Source: an uncultured Methanolobus sp. (GTDB lineage Archaea > Halobacteriota > Methanosarcinia > Methanosarcinales > Methanosarcinaceae). Taken from it: a stretch of DNA of 64,000 nt. Shown here piece by piece: positions 43,086 through 52,756 of the stretch (positions are counted from its first letter, which is position 1; each line of letters starts with the position of its first letter). The DNA lies in the NCBI RefSeq assembly GCF_963665675.1, contig NZ_OY762426.1, forward strand, positions 2,046,001 to 2,110,000. Reading direction: 5' to 3'. A program made the translations under genes and the position numbers. The notes beneath the pieces were generated by a model, which saw nothing but the letters and a program-made list of their open reading frames with translations, was not told where the DNA came from and made no database searches.

Positions 43086-44846
43086 TTATTTTTCAGGATT
43101 CATTTTCTGAAGCCTCTGGACCTTATCCAGTATCTTCTTGTCATAGAGTTTTACAATATCACTGCGGGTGATTATTCCCAGCAGTTTGTTGCTATCTGAC
43201 CTTGATACCACCGGGAGTCTGCCTATATCTTTTGCTGCAAGGCGTTTAAGTACAGTGTTCAGAGTTTCGTCCTGATAGGCTACTGCAACATCTGCGGTAC
43301 ATATTTCAGTGATAGTTTTGTCAAGTTCGTCATGGCCTACTTTGTCCCTGACATCTTTGAGAGTTACGATACCAGCAAGCTGGCCATTGGAATCAAGGAC
43401 AGGGAAGCCTGCGTGTCTGCTTGACTGCATGAGTGCTACAAGTGCACCTACATTCTTGTTTTCGGATACAGTCTGCACGTTATGTTTCATAGCATCCTTT
43501 ACAAGCAGCGCTTCCATAATGTCGACTTCCCTGCCTTTGCGGATGGTAAATCCTCTGCGGTGAAGTCCTTCTGTGAATATGGATTCCGAGTTTATGGAAC
43601 TGGCAACAACATTGCTGACAACACATGCCAGCATAATCGGGAGTATCATATTATAGTCCCTTGTCAGTTCGAAAAGAATGAGGATAGATGCAAGCGGTGC
43701 CCGACTTGTTCCTGCAAAGACTGCCCCCATTCCAACAAGGGCATAAGCTCCGGATTCTGCTGTAACATCAGGTAATAATCCATGGACTATTGATCCGTAG
43801 CTCCCTCCCATCATCGCTCCTACAAAGAGTGCAGGTACGATTGATCCACCTGACCCGCCGGAACCCATGGTAAATGAAAAAGCGATGATCTTTAAAAATA
43901 TCAGCAGGAACATAAGTTGTAATGTGAGATTGCCATTGAGGGCATCTGTTATTACATCATAGCCGACACCAAAGACCTGTGGATAGAAAAATCCGATAAG
44001 CCCTACAAAAAGTCCGCCAACTGCTGGTTTTATTACAGGATGAATCTGAAGTGAATCAAAGGCTTTGTGAGTACTGAAAAGAGCACGCATCAGAAGTGCA
44101 GATGTGAGTCCTGCTATGATTCCCAGCAGGAGATATAGCATAAATTCATGGAGAGGATCGACGAATTCATAAGAAGCGATTCCTATGTTCTCTACACCAA
44201 AAACAAGACTTGAGACAATTGTTGCAAACACTGCTGACACAACGATTGGTATGAAACTGCTTGCTTCAATTTCTCCCAGAATGACTTCTACTACAAAGAC
44301 TACCCCTGCAAGAGGTGCGTTGTATGCTGCGGCAATACCACTTGAAGCGCCACATCCAATCAGTACCTTTACTCTGTTCCCGTGTATCTTCAGTACATTT
44401 GCAAGAGCAGAGCTAATCCCGGACCCTGCAAGAACAACAGGTGCTTCCTTTCCGGCTGACCCGCCTGATCCGATGGATATTATAGATGCCAGGACTTCAA
44501 GGAAAGCATTACGAGCTGACATATTTCCGCCACGAAGGGCGGTTGCTTCGATTATCTCTTCGATGTCATATCTTCTTGTGTTTATGAAAAAATAAGCAAG
44601 AATACCTACTAAAAGTCCTCCGATTGCAGGCAGGAGGATTATGAAGTATCTTGTTGTATGTGAGGCCGTCCCAAAAAAGGAGTTTCGACTAAATTCCAGC
44701 AGGGTATCATAGAATACTATGGCAAGTCCTGTCAGAACCCCGATGATAACTGCAAGTGAGTTTGAGATAAGTGACTCTGTGTGAAGCCACTGGAACGTAT
44801 TCTGCCTGAATTTTTGGAAGGCTGTTTTTTCATCCAAAGATTTCAT
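43086..44846 (-). CDS. CLC-family chloride channel/transporter with two CBS domains
   Basis: 586 residues. CLC core of about 440 residues with the anion-selectivity motifs SGGSAGKEAPVV (gating Glu present in GKEAP) and GSGGSGGSIVPALF; GVGYDVI and a conserved tyrosine region follow. Where CLC exchangers have the internal proton glutamate (FIIEE), this protein reads FVVEV, so the second Glu is missing, which by analogy suggests a channel rather than an exchanger. CBS pair at the C-terminus (about 455-580). Own transcription unit. Confidence 0.93.
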   Translation of the reverse strand: MKSLDEKTAFQKFRQNTFQWLHTESLISNSLAVIIGVLTGLAIVFYDTLLEFSRNSFFGTASHTTRYFIILLPAIGGLLVGILAYFFINTRRYDIEEIIEATALRGGNMSARNAFLEVLASIISIGSGGSAGKEAPVVLAGSGISSALANVLKIHGNRVKVLIGCGASSGIAAAYNAPLAGVVFVVEVILGEIEASSFIPIVVSAVFATIVSSLVFGVENIGIASYEFVDPLHEFMLYLLLGIIAGLTSALLMRALFSTHKAFDSLQIHPVIKPAVGGLFVGLIGFFYPQVFGVGYDVITDALNGNLTLQLMFLLIFLKIIAFSFTMGSGGSGGSIVPALFVGAMMGGSYGSIVHGLLPDVTAESGAYALVGMGAVFAGTSRAPLASILILFELTRDYNMILPIMLACVVSNVVASSINSESIFTEGLHRRGFTIRKGREVDIMEALLVKDAMKHNVQTVSENKNVGALVALMQSSRHAGFPVLDSNGQLAGIVTLKDVRDKVGHDELDKTITEICTADVAVAYQDETLNTVLKRLAAKDIGRLPVVSRSDSNKLLGIITRSDIVKLYDKKILDKVQRLQKMNPEK

Positions 44847-45044
44847 CTCAATTCATAATAGGTGGCTGGTGTAACATGTACATTATAGATATATTTTTTG
44901 AATCACTATTCTTATCTATTATTAGAATTATTTGTGATGTAGTTGTCAATACATTACTGTTGTATTCAAACCTATAAATTATTAATATATTATTAATTAG
45001 TATATTAATTGCTTAAAATTTATAAAATCGGGGAAATTGAATAC

Positions 45045-45144
45045 TTTTATAATATATCAGGATATATTGATAGTCGTGGAGTAATGTGGGGGCATCAGTG
45101 ATACCGCTGAATGTCCGCAAAGCAATAAACGTAGTTGTATTTAT
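45045..45144 (+). promoter_or_regulatory. Promoter and structured leader of the first giant surface protein gene
   Basis: TTTTATAATA at 45045-45054 predicts transcription from about 45075 and a leader of about 140 nt. It contains a 9-bp stem, GGGCATCAG (45090-45098) with CTGAATGTCC (45107-45116, one bulged A), followed by GCAAAGC and a second small stem ATAAA/TTTAT (45125-45129, 45140-45144). The rest of 44847-45215 is AT-rich without genes. Confidence 0.4.
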
Positions 45145-45215
45145 GGTTGTGTACAGCTCAAGAATAAGTATATGATATATCGGACTCAGATCGCAGATAT
45201 TTCAAGGGTGAGAGT

Positions 45216-48200
45216 ATGCATCCCTTTATGAAAAACAGTAAGGAAAACGGGGTATTGAATTATATCAGGGTGTTATTGTCGATATCTATAGTTCTATCGA
45301 TATTTAACCCGGTGCTGGTAGCGAGTGCGAGCTCAGAAATAGGACTTTCAATCAGTTCAGACAAGGTCATACATGGCGATATAGCCAATGTGGTTATTTC
45401 TCTTGCTAATTGTGAGAATGTAACCGGAGTAAACATGACTCTGGAGTATAATCGGAGTATAGTTTCTCTACAGGATATTAGTCTGAATGAAACCGTAATG
45501 TCGGGTCACTCTGTAAGTTATAACGACCTTGGCTCGGGTAAAGTGGCTATAATTCTTAATGGACTTGATTCTATTACAACAGCTAACACTCCGGTAGTTG
45601 ATGTGGCAATGGAGGGATTGGCTAGTGGAACTTCCAGTATGGAATTGCAGGATGTGGAGATTATTACGACTGACAGCAGTTCTCCAAGTGAAGCTGTCAG
45701 CAATGGAGAGATTAATGTAAACACTGCTCCGGTTCTTGCAGCAATCGGAAATCAGATTATTAATGAAACAGAAACTCTGACACTGTCACTTAGTGCAGCA
45801 GATGCAGATAATGATGATCTTGTGTACTCAGTGTCAGATGAACCGGGCAATGCTACCTTTGATGAATCCACAGGTGAGTTCAGCTGGACGCCTGTAGTAG
45901 GCGAGACAGGGGATTTCCCTGTAAATTTCACAGTTTCTGATGGTTACGAAGAAGATTCAGAGAACATTACAATTACAGTAAACGTAAAAACAATTCCTGT
46001 ACCAGGTAATTCTGCACCAGTGTTTGATACAATTGATGATATCAATACAACTGCAGGTAGCCCTGTAAACTTCACTATTTCTGCAAATGATGCAGACGAT
46101 GATCCACTTACATATTACAATAATTCCATATTGCCAGATGGTGCTGATTTCTATCCCGGGAACCAGACTTTTGTCTGGATTCCTTCAGCTAACGGAACAT
46201 ATAATTTGGCTTTTGGTGTATCTGATGGCAATGCTACCGATTCTCTAAATGTCAGGGTCACAGTCGGTGATGTTGTCGTTGCAGGCAACAGCGCTCCGGT
46301 TCTTACCCCAATAGGAGACCGTTCAGTTAACGAGTCCGAACTCCTTGAGATCACACTGAATGCAACCGATACAGATGGCGATTCACTTGCATTCACTATT
46401 ACAAATAAGCCTGCAAACGCTACCTTCGATAATTCCACCGGTAACTTCAGCTGGACCCCGATAGCTGGTGAAAATGGGACTTACGATGTAACATTTGGAG
46501 TTACTGATGGAGAGGATACTGATACAGAAGATGTGACCATTACTGTAAATGAAGCAGGCTCTGTAGAAGTAGCAGAATATACTCCGGCAAATCCGGTTAA
46601 CTTCATCAATACAACCGGAAACTTCTGGGTACTCCATGACTGGGACGCAGGAATTGGAAATGTAACTAATGGATATAATGTGAGCTGCAATGGTACATGG
46701 TACAATATAACAGATTCAGAGTTTAATGATTCCATCAATCTGAATGCTCATGAATGGTCAAACATTACGGTTTATGCTTACAATGCTTCAAGTTCCACGC
46801 TCTCATCCGGAATTGAAGACAATGTCCAGATCCCGAATAATCCAATTAGCATAACTAATGTTTCCTCATATTATGAAATCAACGAGGGAGACACACTGTA
46901 TATAGATGTAAATTATACCGATCTGGATAATGACAGTCCGACATTTACCTCTAATAATACTACTATCTTTGATATCGATGCTTCAGGTATGGCAAGCTGG
47001 ACACCTCTTTCGTCAGATAATGGAACACATTATGTTGTCCTGACAGTATCAGATGGATACGGCTCTGAGGATTCCCGGCTTGTAGAAATCACTGTGAGTA
47101 ATGTAAACACTGCTCCTGTGTTTGCGGTAATCGGCGCACACTCTGTGTATGAAGGTCAGGAACTTTCCTTTAATGTCAATGCGACTGATGCAGATAATGA
47201 CACTCTTACTTACAATGCAGAAGTTCTTCCTTCCGGAGCAGAATTCAATTCAAGTTCTGGTAATTTCACATGGATTCCGGATTACGATATGAAGGGAGAA
47301 TACACTGCAAATTTCAGTGTAACTGACGGCGAACATCTTGTTTATCAGGAAGTTGGAATTACAGTTGAAAACACAAATAGAGCCCCTGAATTCCCTGTAT
47401 TTGAAGAGGTCACTGTTGCTGAGAACAGCACGATGACACTGGATGTAGAAGCAACAGATCAGGATAATGATACCCTGCATTACACATACAATGCAACATT
47501 CGGTACTCTTGACAATCACACATTTACATGGACTCCGGATTTTGATAAAGCAGGAATGCATTACATCAGGTTCATGGTGTTTGACGGCTCAGCAGATGAT
47601 ATCGTTGTTGTGGCTGTTAATGTAACAAATGTTAACAGGGCACCGGTATTTACTCCAATTGAACATCAAACTGTAGGTGAAGGCAATGTTCTGTCTTTCA
47701 ATGTCAATGCAACTGACGCAGACAATAATTCTCTTGTATATAGTGCAATAGATCTTCCTCCAGGAGGAACATTTGATTCCGATTCAGGTGATTTCTCCTG
47801 GACACTAGATTATGACATGGAAGGTGACTACACTGGCAACTTTAGCGTATCAGACGGAGAGGCAACAGTCTATCAGGAAGTTAGCATTACTGTGGCAAAT
47901 ACCAACAGGGCACCAATTCTAGATCATATTGAAAGTATATCAGTAAACGAAACAGAACTCGTTACAATCACCCTAAACGCTACTGATCCAGATGGCGATA
48001 GTCCACTGAGCTATACAAAGGATTCAGGTCTGGGCAACCTGGATGATAATGTTTTCACTTGGATGCCAACTTACGAGGATAAGGGTTCTCATTACATTAA
48101 CTTCACAGTAAGTGATGGAAATCTTACAAATACTCAGATGGCAGTCATAGGTGTAAATGATACAAACCGTGCTCCTGTATTTGATACCCTCATCGGTGAA

Positions 48201-49796
48201 AAGACTATCAATGAAGGAGAATATATTACATTCACTGTAACTGCTAATGATGCAGACGGTGATAATCTGACTTATAGTGTATCAGGAGATCCAGAAACAT
48301 CAACTATAGAATTTACGTCTACAGGAATAACTTTCAGTTGGACTCCCTCATACACGGAAGCACAAAATTATACCGTAACGTTCATTGTAAAGGATGAAAT
48401 GAAGTATTCTGATACACTCCAAGTACCAATAAAGGTTCTGGATGTTAACAGAGCTCCACACTTTACATTGAATTCAAGCTATGAGATAAATGAAACTGAT
48501 ACTCTGACAATTGACTTGGATCCATATGATGAGGATACAGATGATGTTGTCTCTGTATGGATTAATAACACCGGTAATGCTTCAGGTTCACTTTCAAGTA
48601 GTGGAGTTTACACCTGGGATACGGATTATTACGATTCTGGAACTTATATCATAGAATTTGGACTTTCCGATGGTACTGTAACTAGTTACTCAAACACCAC
48701 TTTAACAGTCAATGATGTAAATGCGCCACCTGTACTTGATACAATAGGTTCCCAAAGTGTTGACGAAGGGGAAGAACTCACAATTAATCTCACAGCAAGT
48801 GATGTAGATGGTGACGATCTTACGTTCACAATAGCCAATAAGCCTGAAAATGCTACATTTACTTCAGGCAATTTTAGCTGGACTCCAATAGATGGCGAGG
48901 CAGGAACTTATTATGTATTGTTTGGAGTAACAGATGGGGAAGATACTGTTACAGAGAACGTGACAATCACCGTTGATTCTGGTTCTTCAAGCAGCAGTTC
49001 AAGTTCCAGCTCAAGCAGCGGTGGAGGCGGCGGTGGAGGTTCTCTCTCCAGTGGCGAAAAATATGAAAATATCCTTCTCAAGGATTATGTACTGAAATCT
49101 GTGGTTAAGGATACTGAAATCGTGTTCTCATTCAACAAAGAGAATAACAGCATTGTCTCTGTAAGCTTTACACCAAAGCTCAACGGTGGGCAGGTAAAGG
49201 CAGTAATTGAAATGCTATATGATACCTCCTCACAGGTTGAATCCGATGCACCGGGAATTGTTTACAAGAACATGAATATTGGTGTGGATACCAAGCTCTC
49301 TTCAGATGCTATAGGCAACTCAAAGATCAATTTCAAGGTGGAAAAAGAGTGGCTCGACGAGAATGAGATTGACATCTCCACAATTACACTTTGCAGGTAT
49401 TCCGGTGGCTGGGACGAACTGCCAACTGAAGTTCAGGATGAGGATGAAGATTATTACTTCTTCATAGCTACAACACCCGGATTCTCACCATTTGCAATTT
49501 CAAGTGTTGATCCGACGCTTGAAGTAGTGGAAGAGCCATCTGCTGAACTTACTGAGGGAAATCCACAGGATGCAGAGTCAATGATGTCTACTGAAGACAT
49601 GACCCAGATGGAGCTGACAACAGAGCCCCCTCAGGAAGAAGGTAAGTCTTCAATTGTGCCGGTAATTGTCCTGATGGGTCTGATTGCCCTGACAATAGTT
49701 GGAATATTCGGTTACAGGAACAAAGATTATTATGACAAGTTGCGCATGCAACTGGGAAATCCTGACGGAAAGCGTTACAGGCGTATCAGAAAGTAA
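45216..49796 (+). CDS. Giant cell-surface protein with cadherin/Ig-like repeats and PGF-pre-PGF domain
   Basis: 1526 residues. Signal sequence (about 15-42), a cohesin-like beta domain (about 45-168), eleven repeats of 85-95 residues of the He_PIG/cadherin-like type (each starting NxAPV and containing ATDADND and FSWTP), with a different domain inserted after repeat 3 (TGNFWVLHDWDAGIGNVTNG), a Ser/Gly linker, a PGF-pre-PGF domain (CRYSGGWDELP, TTPGFSPFAIS), one membrane helix near the end and a basic cytoplasmic tail NPDGKRYRRIRK. Many Asn-x-Ser/Thr sequons suggest N-glycosylation. No PGF-CTERM sorting motif. Probably S-layer-linked adhesion. GGTGA precedes the ATG. Confidence 0.93.
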   Translation: MHPFMKNSKENGVLNYIRVLLSISIVLSIFNPVLVASASSEIGLSISSDKVIHGDIANVVISLANCENVTGVNMTLEYNRSIVSLQDISLNETVMSGHSVSYNDLGSGKVAIILNGLDSITTANTPVVDVAMEGLASGTSSMELQDVEIITTDSSSPSEAVSNGEINVNTAPVLAAIGNQIINETETLTLSLSAADADNDDLVYSVSDEPGNATFDESTGEFSWTPVVGETGDFPVNFTVSDGYEEDSENITITVNVKTIPVPGNSAPVFDTIDDINTTAGSPVNFTISANDADDDPLTYYNNSILPDGADFYPGNQTFVWIPSANGTYNLAFGVSDGNATDSLNVRVTVGDVVVAGNSAPVLTPIGDRSVNESELLEITLNATDTDGDSLAFTITNKPANATFDNSTGNFSWTPIAGENGTYDVTFGVTDGEDTDTEDVTITVNEAGSVEVAEYTPANPVNFINTTGNFWVLHDWDAGIGNVTNGYNVSCNGTWYNITDSEFNDSINLNAHEWSNITVYAYNASSSTLSSGIEDNVQIPNNPISITNVSSYYEINEGDTLYIDVNYTDLDNDSPTFTSNNTTIFDIDASGMASWTPLSSDNGTHYVVLTVSDGYGSEDSRLVEITVSNVNTAPVFAVIGAHSVYEGQELSFNVNATDADNDTLTYNAEVLPSGAEFNSSSGNFTWIPDYDMKGEYTANFSVTDGEHLVYQEVGITVENTNRAPEFPVFEEVTVAENSTMTLDVEATDQDNDTLHYTYNATFGTLDNHTFTWTPDFDKAGMHYIRFMVFDGSADDIVVVAVNVTNVNRAPVFTPIEHQTVGEGNVLSFNVNATDADNNSLVYSAIDLPPGGTFDSDSGDFSWTLDYDMEGDYTGNFSVSDGEATVYQEVSITVANTNRAPILDHIESISVNETELVTITLNATDPDGDSPLSYTKDSGLGNLDDNVFTWMPTYEDKGSHYINFTVSDGNLTNTQMAVIGVNDTNRAPVFDTLIGEKTINEGEYITFTVTANDADGDNLTYSVSGDPETSTIEFTSTGITFSWTPSYTEAQNYTVTFIVKDEMKYSDTLQVPIKVLDVNRAPHFTLNSSYEINETDTLTIDLDPYDEDTDDVVSVWINNTGNASGSLSSSGVYTWDTDYYDSGTYIIEFGLSDGTVTSYSNTTLTVNDVNAPPVLDTIGSQSVDEGEELTINLTASDVDGDDLTFTIANKPENATFTSGNFSWTPIDGEAGTYYVLFGVTDGEDTVTENVTITVDSGSSSSSSSSSSSSGGGGGGGSLSSGEKYENILLKDYVLKSVVKDTEIVFSFNKENNSIVSVSFTPKLNGGQVKAVIEMLYDTSSQVESDAPGIVYKNMNIGVDTKLSSDAIGNSKINFKVEKEWLDENEIDISTITLCRYSGGWDELPTEVQDEDEDYYFFIATTPGFSPFAISSVDPTLEVVEEPSAELTEGNPQDAESMMSTEDMTQMELTTEPPQEEGKSSIVPVIVLMGLIALTIVGIFGYRNKDYYDKLRMQLGNPDGKRYRRIRK

Positions 49797-49816
49797 AAAT
49801 AAAAATTCTTCCCATT

Positions 49817-49862
49817 TGGCAGGGCATATCTTCTTTATCTGCTCTGCCAGTTTTCTCTTTTT
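49817..49862 (+). terminator. Terminator after the first surface protein gene
   Basis: TGGCAGGGCA (49817-49826) pairs with TGCTCTGCCA (49840-49849), nine of ten bases, then GTTTTCTCTTTTT. Confidence 0.7.
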
Positions 49863-50000
49863 CGATATTAATATTTGATTAGGAATATATTGTAAAAAGC
49901 ATATTCAATTAAGTTTATTATATTAAAAACCAAGATAAAGTCTATTCATGGAGGGGATTTTATCTTTAAACACGTCAGGCTTTCATACATAGCCGATAAT

Positions 50001-52520
50001 TTGAGCAATTTCAGGAATGCAGGTACTTGTGTTACTTTATCCGGACTGTTATTACTCTTTTTCATTATTATGGGATTCTTAATTCCGGAAGTTGCAGCAG
50101 CAAGCAATGCTCCTGTACTTTCAGTGATCGGAGACCGTTCAGTTAATGAGAACAGCCAGCTAACATTTATTCTCTCTGCAACAGATTCTAACAATGATTC
50201 CCTTGCATTTTCTGCATCAGATTTGCCATCTGGTGCAGTTCTGAATAACTCTACAGGTGTTTTTAAGTGGACTCCCACTTTTGATCAGGCTGGCGGTTAC
50301 CTGTCAAAGTTTGTGGTATCTGACGGATCGAATGTGGATTCTGAGTACATCACAATAACTGTGAACAATGTCAATCGTGAACCTGTATTTTCATCCTTAT
50401 CCCCTACCACGATAAATGAGAGTGAAGAGTTAAAAATAACACTTTCCGCAACAGATGATGACAGCGACCTTCTTGTGTTTGACAAAGACGTTTCTTACGG
50501 AATCATTGAAGGCAATATTTTCACATGGACACCCGAATATTCGGATCAGGGAATTCACACAATTGTATTTAGTGTAAGTGATGGCCAGTCATCAGTGACC
50601 CGGAGTGTTGACGTAAATGTTTCAAATGTGAACAGGTCTCCTGTCCTGTATCCAATTAGCGATACTGTTGTCGAGGCCAACGATGACATTACAATTGAAT
50701 TGAATGCATTTGATGCAGATGGTGATTCTCTCACCTACTCAAACATTACTACATTACCTGATGGGGCAACACTTGATGCCTCAACAGGTGTGTTCACCTG
50801 GACAAATCCAACCGAACTCGGCACAAAAGCATTGACTTTTAAAGTAAACGACGGCACAGGATCAGATACAGAAACAGCCAAAATAACAATAGTTGCAAGT
50901 GACCCCAATCTTCCTCCTGTAATAGACATACTTGAAACTCAGTATGTGAATGAAAGTTCCACTCTGACATTTGAATTACCAGTAAAAGATAAAGAAGGTG
51001 ATTCTTTAGCATTTTACCAGCCAACAGGATTGCCAGACACCGCATCCGTATCTATCCCCGGTTTCTCGATGATAAATGTTACCTGGACACCTACATATGA
51101 AGAAGCAGGTGAGTACCATGCTGTATTCTGGGTGGGGGACAGTTATTCTTCCAGCTATAGGGTTGTTGATATTATTGTTTCAGATGTCAATCGTGCTCCA
51201 GTAATTGATTCAGTTGAAGACAAAACAGTTGCAGAGGATGACATATTATACGTCAATTTTTCAGGTTCAGACGCAGATAACGATGATCTTACATTTTCCA
51301 CAAACAGTAGTCTTGGAACTATAAGAGGTAACACTTTCATCTGCAATCCTGATTACACTGATGCCGGGACCTATGATGTTCTATTCACAGTTTCTGATGG
51401 CAGTTTGAGTAACAGTACAGTTGCTAGTATCACAGTTACAGATGTTAATATGCCTCCAAAGTTTAATCCTGTGAGTGCAAAGGAAATCGAATATAATGAA
51501 ACTCTGGAGTTTTATTTATCCTTAGAATACGTTGATCTGGATGATATTCTGGAATATACTTGTCTGGACTCTCTGGTTCAATTAAACGCTACTCTGAATG
51601 CTTCTTCAGGGTTATTTAGCTGGACACCTGATGAGGATCAGGTGGGCGATTATTCTGTAAGTTTTTATGTAAGTGACAGTTCTCAGGAAGATTATGAAAC
51701 TGTGTCTATAACAGTAACAGAACCTTCCTCATCCAGCAGTGGAACAACTTCGTCTTCTGGGAGCAGTGGTGGGGGTGGTGGAGGTTCACAGAATACCGGA
51801 GAAGAGTTTGAGAATATAGAATTCAAGGATTATGCCCTCAAATATGTCATGAAGGATGAGGAAACTGTATTCGAGTTTGATGAACCTGCTAATGATATAG
51901 TATCCATAAGTTTTGTCTGCAAACGGAACGGTGGCCAGACAAAAGCATTGATTGAAGTTTTAAAAGGGACTTCTTCTCTTGTAAACTCTGCTCCTTCCGG
52001 AAATGTGTACAGGAATCTTAATATATGGATGGGCGATTCAAAATTCCCTTCCGATGTCATTGAAGATGTAGTTATAAGATTCAAGGTAGAAAAATCATGG
52101 GTGAATTCTAATGATCTTGAGCCGGATTCAATAGTTCTTTCCCGCTATTCAGATGGGAAGTGGGCGCTTTTGGAGACTTCTTTTGAAAGCGAAGAAGGAG
52201 ATTATTTGCATTATACGGCAGAATCGCCGGGATTTTCACCCTTTGCTATTCTTGTCCCTGAGGTCACCGAAACAATTCTGAGTGAGAACAGCTCTGCTGA
52301 AAATGCAACAGTTATGTCAATGGGTGATGAAATTGTTCCTGTAGGGAGAAAAGTAACCCCGGATAAAAAAAGCAGCAAAGGAATACTGCTATTCCTGGTT
52401 GCAGGTATTATGATTGCTGCGGTGGCGATTGCAGGGTATAGATACAGGGGTCATTATGAGGAATTGTATCTTCAGATAAGTAATCCTGATGGTAAAAGAT
52501 ACAGACGTTTGAAAAAGTGA
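50001..52520 (+). CDS. Cell-surface protein with six cadherin/Ig-like repeats and PGF-pre-PGF domain
   Basis: 839 residues from the TTG at 50001. Signal peptide (about 7-34, ending VAAAS), six repeats (50106-51723), a Ser/Gly linker, PGF-pre-PGF domain, a membrane helix near 800 and the tail NPDGKRYRRLKK, nearly the same as in the first protein. The start is uncertain: no ribosome site precedes the TTG, while GGAGGGG at 49950-49956 lies 5 nt before an in-frame ATC at 49962, which would add KHVRLSYIADN in front of the signal. An out-of-frame ATG at 49948 opens a 14-codon frame. Same strand as its neighbours but with its own intergenic region. Confidence 0.9.
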   Translation: MSNFRNAGTCVTLSGLLLLFFIIMGFLIPEVAAASNAPVLSVIGDRSVNENSQLTFILSATDSNNDSLAFSASDLPSGAVLNNSTGVFKWTPTFDQAGGYLSKFVVSDGSNVDSEYITITVNNVNREPVFSSLSPTTINESEELKITLSATDDDSDLLVFDKDVSYGIIEGNIFTWTPEYSDQGIHTIVFSVSDGQSSVTRSVDVNVSNVNRSPVLYPISDTVVEANDDITIELNAFDADGDSLTYSNITTLPDGATLDASTGVFTWTNPTELGTKALTFKVNDGTGSDTETAKITIVASDPNLPPVIDILETQYVNESSTLTFELPVKDKEGDSLAFYQPTGLPDTASVSIPGFSMINVTWTPTYEEAGEYHAVFWVGDSYSSSYRVVDIIVSDVNRAPVIDSVEDKTVAEDDILYVNFSGSDADNDDLTFSTNSSLGTIRGNTFICNPDYTDAGTYDVLFTVSDGSLSNSTVASITVTDVNMPPKFNPVSAKEIEYNETLEFYLSLEYVDLDDILEYTCLDSLVQLNATLNASSGLFSWTPDEDQVGDYSVSFYVSDSSQEDYETVSITVTEPSSSSSGTTSSSGSSGGGGGGSQNTGEEFENIEFKDYALKYVMKDEETVFEFDEPANDIVSISFVCKRNGGQTKALIEVLKGTSSLVNSAPSGNVYRNLNIWMGDSKFPSDVIEDVVIRFKVEKSWVNSNDLEPDSIVLSRYSDGKWALLETSFESEEGDYLHYTAESPGFSPFAILVPEVTETILSENSSAENATVMSMGDEIVPVGRKVTPDKKSSKGILLFLVAGIMIAAVAIAGYRYRGHYEELYLQISNPDGKRYRRLKK

Positions 52521-52756
52521 TGCTGGTTTTGGCATCTACTATTTTTTTGGACTTGTTGATCCATTGACATATCTTATATTTGAATTATGTCCATCTATAA
52601 TTATTATATCGATGTAATTAAAAAAAGTTTATAATCGATGAGCTATTAAATTTTAAATGGTGGGTGGTAGTGCTTTCTTCTCTAAAGGTACACCAATAAA
52701 AACGTTCTACTAGAAGGCAGTCTCATCCTCCTTTAAGAATGCTTTGGGGGAAAAGC

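Noticed and set aside
45075..45144. c-di-GMP (GEMM-I) riboswitch
   Set aside because: Only a CGCAAAGC strand matches; the GNRA tetraloop and the 3' receptor helix are not seen.
48985..49045. Ser/Gly-rich stretch as a simple-sequence error or CRISPR-like repeat
   Set aside because: It is in frame, recurs in all three surface proteins at the same place, and is a normal linker.
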